A stretch of DNA of 64,000 nt from Hyposmocoma kahamanoa (taxonomy: Eukaryota > Arthropoda > Insecta > Lepidoptera > Cosmopterigidae). The translations under genes and the position numbers were made by a program. Shown here piece after piece: positions 12,301 to 27,300 of the stretch (its first letter is position 1; the number at the start of each line of letters is the position of its first letter). Location: NCBI RefSeq assembly GCF_003589595.1, contig NW_020654229.1:4787380-4851379 (forward strand), in the 5' to 3' direction. The notes beneath the pieces are model-generated. The model had not been told where the DNA came from. It saw only the letters and a program-made list of their open reading frames with translations, and made no database searches.

Positions 12301-15300
12301 TGTTGATATCATACGGCAGCGATCTGAACTCCAGGGGCATCTTAAATTCTTTCGCAAACAGCTCTGCTACCGCTGTAAAGCAAAATAAGAATTTTTTATT
12401 TATTTGTATTCAGGTTACAAAGACCCACAAGTACATACCTATATAGACCAACATCCATAATAATATAACAAAACACTAATGATTAATTATTATTTGCACG
12501 TATTGACAGCGACGTGTAACGCAACGTGGGTGCCCGGTAGCCGGCCTCGAAAACGTTGGCACATGACACCTTTCAGCCAAAACTCGTACTTCATGAAGGT
12601 TGACAGAGGATTCGCTCTGGGCATTTTGGAGGGAAAAGTGTCGGTTTTCAATTATTTTGTGAAATCTAGTTTAAAGTGGAATAGGATAGTGCTGTTGTAC
12701 CTTAATCGAAGATTAAAACGCGAAATTATACGAATCTCGAACTAAAATACCCGTATCGACCCGTTCTAAGGAATCCCGAGTCAATCCAATCACGCCGCCT
12801 CAAATTGCCTATTCTCTTTGTGGCGGCCACATTTACAAAAACAATTAAACTTCATGTTTAGGCTGATGGCTTTGCCAAAGCCTTAATAAATTAAAAAAAA
12901 AGGTTGACAGATGTTGAATTGGTACTCTTACCACCATTGACTTACAATTATACGGACGTCGGGTCCGCGCTAAAAAGTGTCCGAACTTATAGGACGTTAA
13001 AATCGTATACAGAGCGTCATTCACGCTTTAGTCTTCGTTTGTTTCTTCTGACAGCGAAGCAAGCAAAATTAGACAGTACTGCGATGACATTACAATTTAA
13101 ATTCAACGTTTTAGCTTTTTCACATTCCTTTACATGTCACTACGTTTAAATAGGTTGACTCGGGACATTTTTTTCGTGGTTTTTGTATTAAACCCGTCGT
13201 CCATTTATTTGTAAGTCAATGCTCACTACAAATGAATCAAAATTCAACTTGTGGCGGGATCCTAACTACTCAGTTATACAGTTCGAAATTAGGTATTCGG
13301 TTTTATTATTTCAGAAGAATATACGTATTCGAGTATACTTCAATGTTTAAATAATAAAAATTGCCCTGGAAATTAGGTAGTGAACACTAGTTCGAGAATG
13401 ACCGTTTTGATTCCTTACTTATTACACATTTCGATGTAAAAAACCTTTTTTAGACGAAAATGAGGCTCCACACAATACCCACCTTGCAATCCAGTGGATT
13501 CTCACTACCAAGAACGCACATACCGCGAACGCAGCTAAGCTGACTTGGCTTTGCTCACGTAGTTGCACGCAACTAACTATGCTTTAAAAGGACTTTTGAT
13601 ATACGATCACATGTCACTTTTTTATATTTGTGACGTTCATTGTAAAAGTGGAATTATCTCCTTGTAATTAAATTTTGAATTAACTATCTTGTTGCAAAAA
13701 AAATACAAATATTCATTCAGTGTTTTTAACTTTTCATTGTTTAATACAAAATCGAAGAGAGAAAAGAAGAAGATGACTGTTGCATAATGAAAGGCTTTAA
13801 AACACGAGAAACATCACATGAGTGTTTTGATGCCTAACTATGTACAGTTACATACACTGCTTTATCTACACACACATTATAAGCTCTCTGTGATGTGTTC
13901 TGGAACCGCATGTTACTACTGGCGAAATGGCGGCACACAGTCGTAGTTTTTACTTTTAATTCATAGATAAACTAGAATCGGCCCTAAGTATCATATCGTT
14001 CGATATCAAGTGACGTGTGAAATTGTCGAAATTGTTTGCTATTGACATTTCATTACGAATAAAACTTCATCTCGACTGATATTAGAATTGAGGTCAAATC
14101 AAATTGCCAAAAAAACTGCCTCCGTGGCCGAACGGTTACCATGCCGGACTGCCACGCAGAGGTCCCAAGTTCGATTCCCGGGCCGGGAGAAATAGTTATG
14201 GCCTACAATTATTTCTCTCGTGAGTTTGGGTGTAATTTGTGGTGGTCTATGTGTGTGTCCATGGCACCCGCGACACAGGGTTTCCCTAGTGCGGGGCTAT
14301 GTTAAGTGTGTGCGTTATTTTTTATTATTTGTTTATTAAATTGTTTCATTTTTCAGAGATGCTCGAAATTTTAATGTAATAATAAAATGGAATTCGATGT
14401 TACTATGAAGCAATAATAACATATTCACAGATAAGAAATTTGTTCTAACAAAACAGTTTATCTTTATGCTGGTCGTAATTTGCTGTTTTTGAACACATCA
14501 TAGAGGGTTTATGATATACGTGTGTAGATTAAATATTTTTTTGGGATATCATAAAAAACCATAACCCAGTTTTAGAACATTGAGATTGTTTAATGATATT
14601 TCAGCTATGGATCGTTAGGGTAAGTTCCGAAAACGTTAACTAATTTTAACTGTATTAAAAAGAGAATTTTGTGCTCTATCTTATGCTATTTAAAACGGAT
14701 ATTTGATCATTTGTCACTTAGCCACATTTTAGTTAGTGAACGGCAGATATGTTAGAGTAGCTGCTATGTTCTAAAACATTGAATATACCTTTGAATTATA
14801 TTGAAGTCGAAATATGAAACATACGAAGTGTTATAAAACTTTCCTTTTTGGAGAGACGCATTGACTACGAATTAACATTCTCTCCTTAAAGGATATCATG
14901 GATAAACGACAGAAATTGATCACACAGACGGGTTCAGGGTCACGAGCATATCGATATTAAAGCAAAGAGAGTTTAGCAGTAGAACTCCTTGTGAAAGAGT
15001 TCGGCCACGGAACTACTGCCAGCTTACTTATTTCTGCCGACAAGCAGTAATGTCAGCAGTATTGCGTTCTTTGAAGGGTTAAGGGTGCTGGTGAAATTAC
15101 AGGCACATGGGACTTGTCAACTTATGTCTCAGGGTGTCGGGCGCAGTGGCAGTGCCCCTCAGATCTTTGCGATTTAAAGCTCTAAGTGGCACTGCAACTG
15201 TTATGGACAGGCGTGTCGCTTACCACCAAGCACACGACTTGTTCGTCCAGTCACTTAGTATTATAAAAAAATATAAAATGGGATACCCACCATTTAGCAA

Positions 15301-18300
15301 AAAAATAGGTTTCTCTTAAAATATTGAGTTACACGACTTTTACTATGAAAAACACATTTTCTATTCCTGTACTCTGTAATCGAATGGTTTGCATACCGGT
15401 TTTCTTGGTGTCGCCATCTCTGAGGTCCCGGGTTTGATTCCCGGTCGGGTCAGTGTAGAAACTAACTTTTCTATATTGGCTCGAGTCTGGGTGTTTGTGG
15501 TACTGTCGTTGTTTCCGATTTCCTTAATACAAGTTCTTTAGCTACTTACTTATAAAATCGGAACAACGTATGTATGTGATTGTTTAATAAACCAGGGCGC
15601 TCTTTTTAGCGTCTATGATACTCGCTACAAAACTGAACAATTTCGTTATAGTTCAGGACACAGAAGTTCCTTAAACGCGTCACTATGTTTCTGAAATTAT
15701 TAAAATTCAAATTATTTCTTAAATAGCATCTCGAAATATTATATAACAGGTACAAAAGTGTAAACCATTTGGCTAAAAAGAATTATTTAAAAACAATATC
15801 AAATATGACGCTACTCAAACGCTGTGCTGCGTCCTGATTGGTTAAAGTATAAGCGGTACTTGACCAATCACGGTCACTTCTACTCCATCTCTTTGGTTTT
15901 TTTGTTTCGTAGCATTTGTTTGTTTGAGTTTGAGTTTCTTGTCGTGGATTGTTTACAAAATATACATTAAATATTGTTTGTGTTTCATATCTATCTTAGA
16001 TTAGTCTAAGATACGGTATTTGACACGGTACTTGACTTTAAAAACCCTAATTATACAACGATTGCATAAAATGCTATTAACGTACGATCACATATCTCTT
16101 TATTACACCAAGAATACGATTTAGTTTGATCGTAAGGGCGCATCGCCATTATGTCGTGACGACATATAGTAGTGCAGTTTAAAGTGTCGTGGCTTGTATA
16201 TTTAAATTAAGTAAAATACGATTAATTTTCGTTCACGACTTTTTTAGTCTGTCGTCGTAACGTTACGACGACAGACTGTCGTGCCAATGGGAAGAGCTAG
16301 AACGACAGTCGTCCGACGATAAATAAAACATTACGATATAATGGGAACGCGCCCATATGACGACTGTCGAGACAATAGAGAGCTAGAACGACAATCGTCT
16401 GACGATAAGTAAAATGTCACGATAAAAATGTGATAACAGATAATCGCAGCTACTATTGTTGTCTGGTTTTATTTATCGTTGTCTGCACGCGCACCGCTAA
16501 ATTGTCACGACGGTTGTTCAACGATAAAATAAAAATCCACGACGTAGTCAACAGATAGTCGTGATATGGGAACAGGCTAGACGCGACCCTGTATTCCCAC
16601 TAGTTCAGTAGTATAGTTCAGTTGATTGAACTAATTAGATATTTTTCTCGTTTTTTCAATTGAAAATAAAACAAGCTTTTGCCCCTGGTTTAGTAAAAAG
16701 TTTTTTATGTCGTTTATTCCCACCAATAATAATAATAATAATAATAATAAAAAGATTTATTGCCTCATTATCGATACAAAAACATAATGTACAAAAATCT
16801 TATAAAAAGGTCTGAGGCAAAAGGCAATGGCGAAGCTTTTTATTGACTCAGCTCCGTAAGCCTTGCTCAACACTGCCTTTCTGCCATTCCCCCTTTCCCT
16901 GAGATCTAGAACGGGACATACAGTAATAGGAGGAGGTATAGCAATTAAAAGAAAAACTTATATACAATATGAAATAAAAAATATATTAGTGGCATCTGTA
17001 CGTGTGCGTGTATGTGTTTGTGTGTGTCTCAGTGTGTCTCTCTGTATGTGTATTCGTGTGAGGAGTGTTGTATGAGTGCGTGTGGATGTATTTATCTGTT
17101 ATGGGAAGTTGGAGTGAATGTGAATGAGTATGTCCATATTAGTTTAGAAAGTTTTTAAAAAATCTTTCCAGCAAGCGTGATTCAAATACGTCGCAACAAT
17201 TTGTTTTTTTATCAAAGCCATTTCATATATAACTTTGAAATGCTGTCAGTGGCTGTGTGTCTATCTCTCTACACTGTAAATAATTCCAATCTTGCTTGCA
17301 CAGTTGAAAATAAAACAAGCTTTTTTTGCTGGGTATGGCCCATATTTAATTTTTTTTTCGTTCAGGTTCACCCAGATGTCACCGCTGTCACAATGTGTTA
17401 TGTTCGGTGAATGGTAGTACGGATCTGGTAGGGTATCAAGCCCATATTAAATAAACAAATGAAGATCAACATTTCATCAGTTCAGTCAACTGAACAAATG
17501 GGAAAAAGAATCTCGCTAGTTCAGTAAACTGAACTGGACAACTGTACTGGTGGGAATAGATAGGGACGCGACAGTCGTTCAACGATAAATAAAACGTTAC
17601 TAAATAATGGAAACGCGCCCTTAATATCTTTTTAAATTAGTGACTGTGTACTTTGACACACGTCGTCGCCTTTCAATGTGTCGTTTTATTTCATCGAGTA
17701 TATAACCAGATAGATAGAGACGAAATAAGGGCCATCCATCCCTGGCAACTCATTGGGCAAATGGGCTATATATCAGTTTTGAATATCAACTCGTTTGCAA
17801 TAAAACCACAAATTGAAAACTGAAATAGTACAGCGTCAACAAGTGATCTGTGTGTACGTCTCCGTATATTCCAAAAATATTCTGTATTTGTGGTAATATA
17901 GATAATATATCTAACAATGGGGGCTGTTCCATTCGATGGTGTGGGAAAAACAGCAAAACATCTAATTACAAAACAAACGGATTCACATTTGATCGGTAAT
18001 CAAATATTGAATATGTAATTTTGCAATTGTCGTCCATTATAGCAAAGCTCAAGTTAAACTGGTCGATTTGAAGTGAAACAATTGACGACACCCGTCAATT
18101 CGGGCTGGCCAATCGGAGCGCAGCTGTCACCGTAATGATTTTGCAGAATAGTTTTCAAACAAATTAATGACATTGCGTCTCTATTTCTGGATACATACTG
18201 GATGTTTTATTTATACTACTAATCTTTAATTTTACTAAAAACTTTATTAATGTCTCAAAAAATATCCACTTAATACATAATAAATTGCTATGAGCCCATA

Positions 18301-21300
18301 AAATAATCTTATCAAAGAAAGATTACACAATAAACCTTGAACGTACAATAGTCATTATCAGTCTACATTATTTACATTTATAATCACTAAGATTATAGCA
18401 ACCTCCAAAATATATTTTAATAAACTAGTTTCGTGTTTACTATGTGCAGGTGTGATGTTGTACATTTATATAATAATAAACGTAATATATAAAATAACAA
18501 AGTCAAATACAACAAATCTGTGTGTATTTTGATATAAAATTGTAACATAATTTTTTTTTTAATACAAACAAAATTGTAAATATGAAAAATCTATAACACA
18601 AAAAGTATAGCAAAGAGGGAAAACAATAAAACATTCCTATTTAAATCAATAAATCATTTATACGGATCATTTCATTCCGTGTCATTAAAAAACTCAACTT
18701 CAACTTTTGTATCTATGGCTCCGTCGTTTTGCTCGAAAAAAAACGAAATATTGAAATTACATGCACATGGGACTTGTCAACATAAGTCTTAGGGTCGTAT
18801 TCTAGAACTCTATTCAATGCTCAAGTCAGGATTGCACTGGCAACACAAGCACTGGAAATACGACCCTAATGGGAGAGACTTGAGTATGATTTCGAGTGCT
18901 TTAAACCATACTCAAATCCTGACTTGACTTTAAACCATACTCAAATCCAGACTTGAGCATTGAGTAGAGTTCTAGAATACGACCCTTAGGGTGACGGGCG
19001 CAGTGGCAGTCCCTCAGATATTTGCAATTTATAACCTGATTTTTTTGATTTTGATTTTAAAATCTGAAGTGGCACTGTAACTGTTATGGACAGGCGTGTA
19101 GTTCACCATCAGGCACACGACTTGTTTGGCTCTTGATCTTATTAAAAAAACGGACGGTTCCTATTCCTTTCCAACTCCCAGATTCCACTGAATTAATGGT
19201 ATTTAAGGAATTAAAACACCAAATTACTTCATTTGCTTGAATGAAATAAATAGGATCGCTCCCTCTAAAGACCGAGCAGGCACAAGTACAACATGACCAA
19301 TATAACAAATATACAGACAGGGTTATTTGGTAAAATACTAACCTCGTAAAACTATATCAGTAACATCATTATCAATAGCTTTCGTTCCGTGATTTTTTTG
19401 AAAGCATAATAAATTTCCTAGATTTGTTACTGTATATCATGGTAATAAACCATAGTACATAATAGTCGTTACCATATTTATTAAAATAAATATAGCGCCA
19501 CACTAAGCATACAATGCGTCACGGGTGCCATGGACACACATGGGCAACCACAAATGACACCCAAATTCACGAGAGAAATAAATGGAGATCAGACAAATAT
19601 TTTTCTCGGCCTGAGAATCAAACCATTCGGCCACAGAAGCAGTTTTGTTGTACTATCTGATAATTTTTAGATAATTATATATTTGGTAGTAAGATAGTAA
19701 GTTCTAACGGGCAAGCGTCCTGCCCGATGACCCCTACGCTATCGCTTTCGTTTTTACCGCACAGACCACAGTTTAATTCACAAACATCTGTTTCAATATT
19801 ATTATTTTTGTACGAAAGACACGAAAGAAAAGTTATTGTATAAGTGTTAGTAATATAGTTCTGCAAGAGCACTTTACAAATAATCCTGGATTAAAGCCTA
19901 ATAACATACAATATTAGATTGTAATATCAATAAAACAAAACAATATCACGTGTGTTCTGTTGCCGGATCCGCTGAAAATCAGCATCGTAGCACCATAAGT
20001 GAGACGACAATAAGCTGAGTGGGTCACGGTTTCCTTGGCAGCACAGCACACACGCGTTGTACTCTTCTATATATTTGTAGTTAGTACTATTTTTATTGTT
20101 ATTATTACAAAATGCATGTGTACTGTGTTGTCTACTTAAGGAATAAATGTTTTCTATTCTATTCTATTCTATTGTCTCTGATTTCTCAAGTCAAGAGACG
20201 AGGTAGAGTTTACCCTGTTAAGGTCTCTGCCAAGCAGTGGCGAGGCGTCCATATAACTCGATTTTCATCGGCTTGCCTAATATATTCCATGTATTATCAA
20301 ATATTACATTTTGTGCTAAATTTAAGTGTTGATTAAGTTAACCAGTGAAATGAAGTGTACTAGAAGTGTACTAGGTACCTTGTGTGTTAATAAGTTGTGT
20401 TGAAGTGTTGCCAAGGCGCCACTTTTTCTTAAGGCAGGTGATTTTTTATTGCTCCGGTTTTACTAACGACAATGTTCACGCCTCGCTATTGCAGTCAAGA
20501 TAACGCAAAATATAAGAAAGATATAAATCCATCAAAACACAAAACCCTAAGCACCTAACCTTTGAGCTCCTCGAAACAAGCGATAATTCGCTCATAAATA
20601 TATAAAGAAAAGAAGATTAAATAACATATGCCTACATTAAGCTTTTCATTCTTAAAGTTACCTAAGTAACCTCTACCTAGGTAACCTCGTTTATCATTTG
20701 TATAGCAATTTGGTTTGGAAAACAACTATAGCAAATCTACCTTTTGGGTCTTAAAGCCTTTTATCCTCATTTGAAACATTGTAAAGAAGTAATTACAATA
20801 AAACTTTATGCACATGACACAGCGACAATACAGGAACAGCAGTTGGATCAGTCAAAGGCAAAATCCCAGCTGCTCCCGCAATATCCAGGTGCGTATACTT
20901 GACATTCTTGTCTTCTAAATTTGCAACCTTGATCAAAAATCCAGCTGCTAATTGGTGATGACGCGTTTTTGTGTTCATATCTATTTGTACCAAGTCGTCT
21001 CCTTTGATCTTGCCCTCATTGACTGTGAGGTCTTCAGGTCTTATTATGGATACTTCAACACCCTCTCCAACTCTTGATCCACTGAATTGTATCCTGCTAG
21101 CATGGTTTGTTGCTCTTGCACTATGGTTGTCCATAGCAGCTGTGTAGTTACCATAAGATCTATACGCATGGCCGGTCAAAGTTGCTATAGTGTAAATATG
21201 TGGATTCAACTCTTTACTAGCAATTTCTGATACTTTAAACAAAGCATCTGCCATAGCAAATCTTCCTTCTGCATCTGTGTTGGTAACTCTCACAGATTTA

Positions 21301-24300
21301 CCACTTTTAGAGATTATAAGCTCATCAGGCACATATGAATCTTCACCTATGGAGTTTCTACAAAGGCAAAGGACACCAACAACTTTCAGATGAACTGGTT
21401 TTAATAAAGAACAGGCTTTAACAAATCCAGCTACGGCTGCAGCACCGCTTTTATCCCTTGACATTCCAGTCATGAAGTCACCAGTCTTAATATTGGCGCC
21501 TCCGGTATCATATGTTACTCCTTTACCTACAAGCATTATTGTTTCAGTTACTCGTGTCAAATCTGAAGGTTTGTAAAGCAGTTCGACAATTTTAGGCTTA
21601 TGTCTGTCAATTTGGTTTGCAGCTCTTGACACGGCAGCCAGCAGAGGAAATTCTTCTTGAATTACTTTATCATCATCAATAACGTTGATTGTTACGAAAT
21701 TATTACCAGAAAACGCATTTCTGATATAGCTGACTATGTTTTCTGGACTCATGCGTTCAGGATCACCGCCAGCAATGTCTCTTGTCAATATTCTTGAATT
21801 TTCAAGAGCAATAGCATTACGGACGACCTTTTCAAAACTTTCGCTTTCATTCTCTTCAGCGTGCAGGCCAATTTTGAAAAAATGCTTGCTAATGTTGCGT
21901 TCTCTCATTTGAAGAGGCTGGTACAATGCTTCTAAAGCACCGAGTATACACACCAACTGCCCGTCAGGAAAATCTACAGCATTCTGAACAATTAATAAAG
22001 GTTTTTTCATACCAGCGTCTAAAGCCCTTTCAACGCCTTTCCTTGCAGCTTCCTTCACCACTCCGACATCGTTGTAAGGTGTGATTTTACCAGTTGGCGA
22101 AATTACAAGTCTTCCACCAGTTACATAATCACAATTCCACACAGTTGGTGTTTTTTCAACATGTTTATCTACGATTGTAATTTTATGTATATAACTTGCA
22201 ATAAGTCTTGGTTTTGGCACGTTACTTTCTTCGGGATATAAAATTAAAATTACACCATCGTAGTCAGAAGCTTGGATACTTGTTTCGATAAATATATTTT
22301 CGTACAGTTTAAACTCGGCAGTCGCCATTTTGTCACAAGTGTTTGGAAACAACTAAATGTAATTACATCGTTATCTATATTTATATACGTTGCCAGATTT
22401 ACTTGGACTTATTATTTATTTTACTTGGTGTATAGATAAGTTCTAAAATTATCGCTGCAATCTTTACAGCATTTATGATACTTATTAGGTATTGTTCTTA
22501 AATGGTTGTTTGCTTTGTTCAATTTAATGTGCAAATAGAAATATAATTTATTGTATACCTAGTTATTGTCTTGTCTTTTTGTTAACAAGTCACTTTATTT
22601 ACTTGTTGATTAGGCTGTGAAAATAGGATTTTATTTGTACTTAGTAAGGTTACTAGAGGTGAATGACAAGTAATCTCTTTTGAGTATGTCCAATTCAAAA
22701 AGAATACTGGCCGTAACGTATTCGCTTTTCTTTTTATTTTCAAAATAAGCGCTCTTTTGTTTATTACGTTTCGTTTTGCATAGACAAACAATGGAAAAGC
22801 AATGCATTTTAATATTAGCAACCTATTGAGCAAATACATATTTCTCCATGTGACGGGATTTTTGTTTCTGGTTTATCATTTTCTAATTGGTTCTATCATA
22901 AAAACACGAAAAAACTTTATTTCTGTGCAAAAACTTTGCTTTTGTAGTCAGGACAACGAAATTTTTTTTTTAATTGAATAATTTAAATTTAATTTTTTAA
23001 TTGAAATATTTTTTCTTATTTAATTGATATTTGCGGAAAATTTTCGTTGTCCTGACTACGATAGTAAAATTTTTGCATGGGGAAAAAGGTTTTTCACGTT
23101 TTTATGATAGAACCAATTATAAAAATATTAAAGAAACGTACAAATTTACGGGTTTCTGATTCAAAGACAAAAAAGGAACATTATATTTCAAATCAATAGT
23201 ACATTTCAACCAAAATTGTACAAATTGATGACAAAGAACCTAGAAATGTATACATTCAGTAGCAGTAGAGCTCCTGTACCCTCTTTCCAACAAAACAATA
23301 ATCATTAAAATCGGTTCACACAGTTATCACGTAACGTACATATTAAAAAAAAACATAAGGGCGAATTAAGAACCTCCTCCCTTTTTCGAAGTTGGTTAAA
23401 AATGAGCTTTAATATATCTAGTTCTTGGGTTTTCGCGATTGTTACACGTAAGAAATGAAACTATTTCCGGATTTAAATCGCGTTTATTTGTTTTTTTAAA
23501 CAAACCGACGTTTCGGGTCGTTTACAGGTCCCATAGTCACGATTGACTGAGGTGGTACAGTCATCAACCAATTATGTCTAATATTAATGCAAACCACCCT
23601 ACTTTTTCACTATAGTTACAAAAGTTATTAATTAAATGCCTTATTTTAATTTTACAAAGAAACATTCCAATTTACGCTACATTAAGTTTTACAAAATATT
23701 TTATTGAATGAATTTTTATTAAGTTCAATTTATTATTAATTAATAATAGAAATTAGAATAAATTAAAACATATTAATTAGTACTGCAGTAATAAAGCAGT
23801 AGCAGTAAATCCCAAATAGACATAAGAATGTCTGTTTGGGATTTTTCATCAGAGGAAATACTGGAACCCAAACTGGTGGTACGGAGAAACCATTTTCTTT
23901 GTTGAAATTAGGATGTTTTTTTAATTTCAATGGCCTCTCGCAGTATCCTGGGTAGATAACGGACTTCTTTTGCAAGGACCTGGGGTTTGTCAAACTTCAT
24001 TGAATGTGTAGGTTTATCCATGACATGCTAGCAGACTGCAGACTTGTTTACGCGACGGTGTTTGACATCAGCTATATGTTCTTTGACGCAGGTACAAATA
24101 CTTCGCTTCGTTTGTCCAATGTAAGAGAGACCGCACTCACAGTCAAGCTTGTAAACTCCTGCATCCTGTAAGGGGATGTTACATTTCATGGGTCTCAGGA
24201 ACTGAGAGAAATCTTCCTCAGGGGCTTGAAATAGGTCTTGATAGATGCACGCCTGAGGACTCTTCCGATCTTGTCTGTAACACCTCTCACGTAAGGTAAA

Positions 24301-27300
24301 ATGGCAGGTCTTCGTTCGACTGTTGGTGGTTTCACACGGGGCCTGCAGCATTGGCGTGGAATCTTCAACTTATTCGCATGTAGGACATGCTTTATATGCT
24401 GAAATTCCCTGCCAGATGATTTTCTTTTAATTAAAAGAAATCCTAATAACACCTTAGGCCTGTATTTCGAAAGAAAAGCCATACAGATAGGTACCTCAAT
24501 GATAATTCTCATCACCATCCCAGCTAGTTAGCTACCGTGGGCAAATGTTTGTTTCAGAGAGCACATGGTGTCTGCGATAGCAATCATCTGTCCCATCACT
24601 GATACATATATTAATAATAATAATAATCAACAGCCTATCGTAGTCCACTGCTGGACATAGGCCTCTCCTAATGCGCGCCATTTCGCCCGATCCTCAGCTC
24701 GTTGCATCCATCTGCTGCCACCAGATCTTCGCAAATCGTCACTCTATCTGGCCAGAGGGCGTCCTACTCTGACTACTACTCAAGAACTCGCTTCCCCCAT
24801 CGGTTATCGGTTCTTCGACAGATATGGCCAGCCCATTGCCACTTCAGCTTGCTTATTCTACCAGCTATGTGGACGACCTTAGTTCTCTGTCGGGTAACCT
24901 CGTTACCTACCTTGTCCTTCATAGACACTCCGAGCATATCTCGTTCCATTGCTCGCCGAGCACCTTTTAACTGGTGAACTCTCCTTATATTAACAAACAG
25001 ACAGAATATCTCTTCGTTTTTATTAATAATTATCGCGGATTTAAACATTCATGACGTCCTAGTTAATAGTTAGTACCTAAGTATATCAGATATGCGTTAG
25101 GTAATTCTTATATCCATAATTTATTTATTTTTTAGATTAAATGGTAAGTACCGATAATGGTGCTAAGGATTATTGTTAATCTATGTGTAAACTAAAAACA
25201 CTATCTATATAAAACAATAAGTGCGCATTTGACCTCCATCTCACCTGATGGAACATGCACACCTAAATAATGCCTATTCACTCTCGCTTTTTTTGTATTA
25301 TTTTTTATTTTACAGATCCGTAAATACATACCTTATTTAATTTAACATATACATAATAATATTATAATAAAATACTAACACTATTTATTTATTTACTGAC
25401 CGCGACGTGTGTCGCAACGTGGGTGTCCGGTAACAATCCTCGGAAACGCCGTTTATTCAAATTCATACACAAAATATTTTATTTCGCCAGTATCATAGCA
25501 TAGTACACGAGTCACAAAAATTATATGAAATTTAATAAAACATTATAAAATTCAATACATTAAATATAAATTAAAATTAAGAATATTATTATTAATTCTA
25601 TTTATTGTATCAGAGGGGTATCAACCGCTACTACTATCCGCCTATGTGCTTGTCCGCATGCAAGCACATCCACTGGTGCAGCAGCTGAGAATCCCACCGG
25701 TCAATAAAAATTTTGATGACACCCTTCGGCCAAAAGTCCTACTTCATGAAGGTCGACAGATGTTGGCCCTATCACCACAAATGAATTCAAATTCACATTG
25801 AAACGGCCCAAATTATAACGTTCAGGCAGAGAACAAAAAGTAACGAGAACGAACACTCTCCGCCCCTCCCTATCTTTAGATATCGCACCACGCCCCGCAC
25901 ATTGACGGTCACATTGACGGAACGGCAATAAGGCTATCGGCGAGCCGTTTTCGCGCTAACGGCTTTGATTATTTGAATATAGTTTTCATTTATTCATTAC
26001 GAAATACGTACGTTAATATATAACATCATTTTACGTTATTATTTATAATGGTTGTGAATTGTGCTGTATCCACAGCTGTTTATCATCATCTAAACGGGCT
26101 AAAGAGAGGATTTTTACGTTTTCCGAAAGACGAAAAAAAAACTTGTCTGAGACTCATTCAGTTATTGTTTTCTTCATTTATTTAGTGCAGAGTAATACAT
26201 AATATAGATTTATTCTATCAATATAATGAGACGCCTTAACTTCGTGAGCTAGTAGACAAGGGTTCTCGAATTTTCAATTTGTATTGCCGATAAATATTAC
26301 GTAGTGATATATCTAATTATTAACCAGGTAGTTTTTAACTGCCTCCGTGGCTGAACGGTTACCATGCCATGCCTGACTGCCACGCAGAGGTCCCAGGTTC
26401 GATTCCCGGGCAGGGAGAAATATTTGTATGGCCTACATTTATTTCTCTCGTGATTTTGGGTGTAATTTGTGGTTGTCTATGTGTGTGTCCATAGCACCCG
26501 CGACACAGGGTCTCCCTAGTGCGGGGCTATGTTGAGTGTGAGCGTTATTATTATTATTATAATGATAAACTTGGACAAGCAATTTCAAATACCTTGGTTA
26601 CCTTATTTAAAAGTACCTGTCCAAAATATAACATTTTAAGGGCGTTTAATATATTTCTTAAATAAATCATCAATGTTATTCTAGTTAGTAAATTAATGAA
26701 AAATATAGTATTATATCGATATAAATACCTAATGAACATGTGTAATTATTAAGATTCTATTAATAGAATTATAGATAACAAATTCGCGTTAGAATTTTCG
26801 CTATGTTGCCGTTCCGTCCGCGTAACGTAATAGTGCGAGAAGTGATGGGTAACCCTGCCACTTCACGCACACATTTCCGCGTGTGCAGACAGCGCCTTGC
26901 TGTACGTAGTAGTAGTAGGTAAATAACTTTCGACCGATGTATGGAGTGTCCGGGGTGTGGTTCAGGGAACAAGTCTGCAGGCAGGGAATTCCACTCCATA
27001 GCCTTTCGCCATATAAATTATGAAGTTGAACGATTCCACCGAATCTTGTATGTTAAACAGTGTGTTAAAGAAACCCAGCCTACGTCCAGTACCTTAATGA
27101 TGAAAAGGGGAAGGTGGAATTAAATCGTGCAAGTCTATCGCACACTCTCCGTAATATATCCTGTGGAATATCCATAAGTAAGCAACTTTACGGCGGTGTT
27201 CAAGGCTGCTTCGACTCTACTATGTTTTTATATTTTTTTTAAATATCAATTGGTAAGCTACACGCCTGTCCATAACAGTTGCGGTGCCACTCAGAGCTTT

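Larger units (their letters stand above)
16133..17624. mobile_element. Composite family H DNA element with TA duplication
   Basis: Outer termini AGGGCGCATCGCCATTATGTC and AATGGAAACGCGCCCT lie between 'ta' dinucleotides, as in Tc1/mariner-type insertions. Inside are a second end-like GGGAACGCGCCC at about 16342-16353, a nested segment with mirrored TAGTTCAG...CTGAACT ends (about 16600-17550), an (AAT)n run and a TG-rich stretch. No transposase frame is visible. Confidence 0.5.

Noticed and set aside
14119..14185. tRNA gene
   Set aside because: A and B boxes are present but the acceptor and anticodon arms do not pair, and the sequence continues into a repeated SINE body with many copies.
16863..17075. 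Plus-strand frame through a TG-rich run
   Set aside because: The valine/cysteine-rich end is just translation of simple sequence.
22329..22352. Start of the M17 peptidase eight codons upstream
   Set aside because: That codon is TTG; the ATG at 22328 has a better context (AAAATGG) and matches the family N-terminus.
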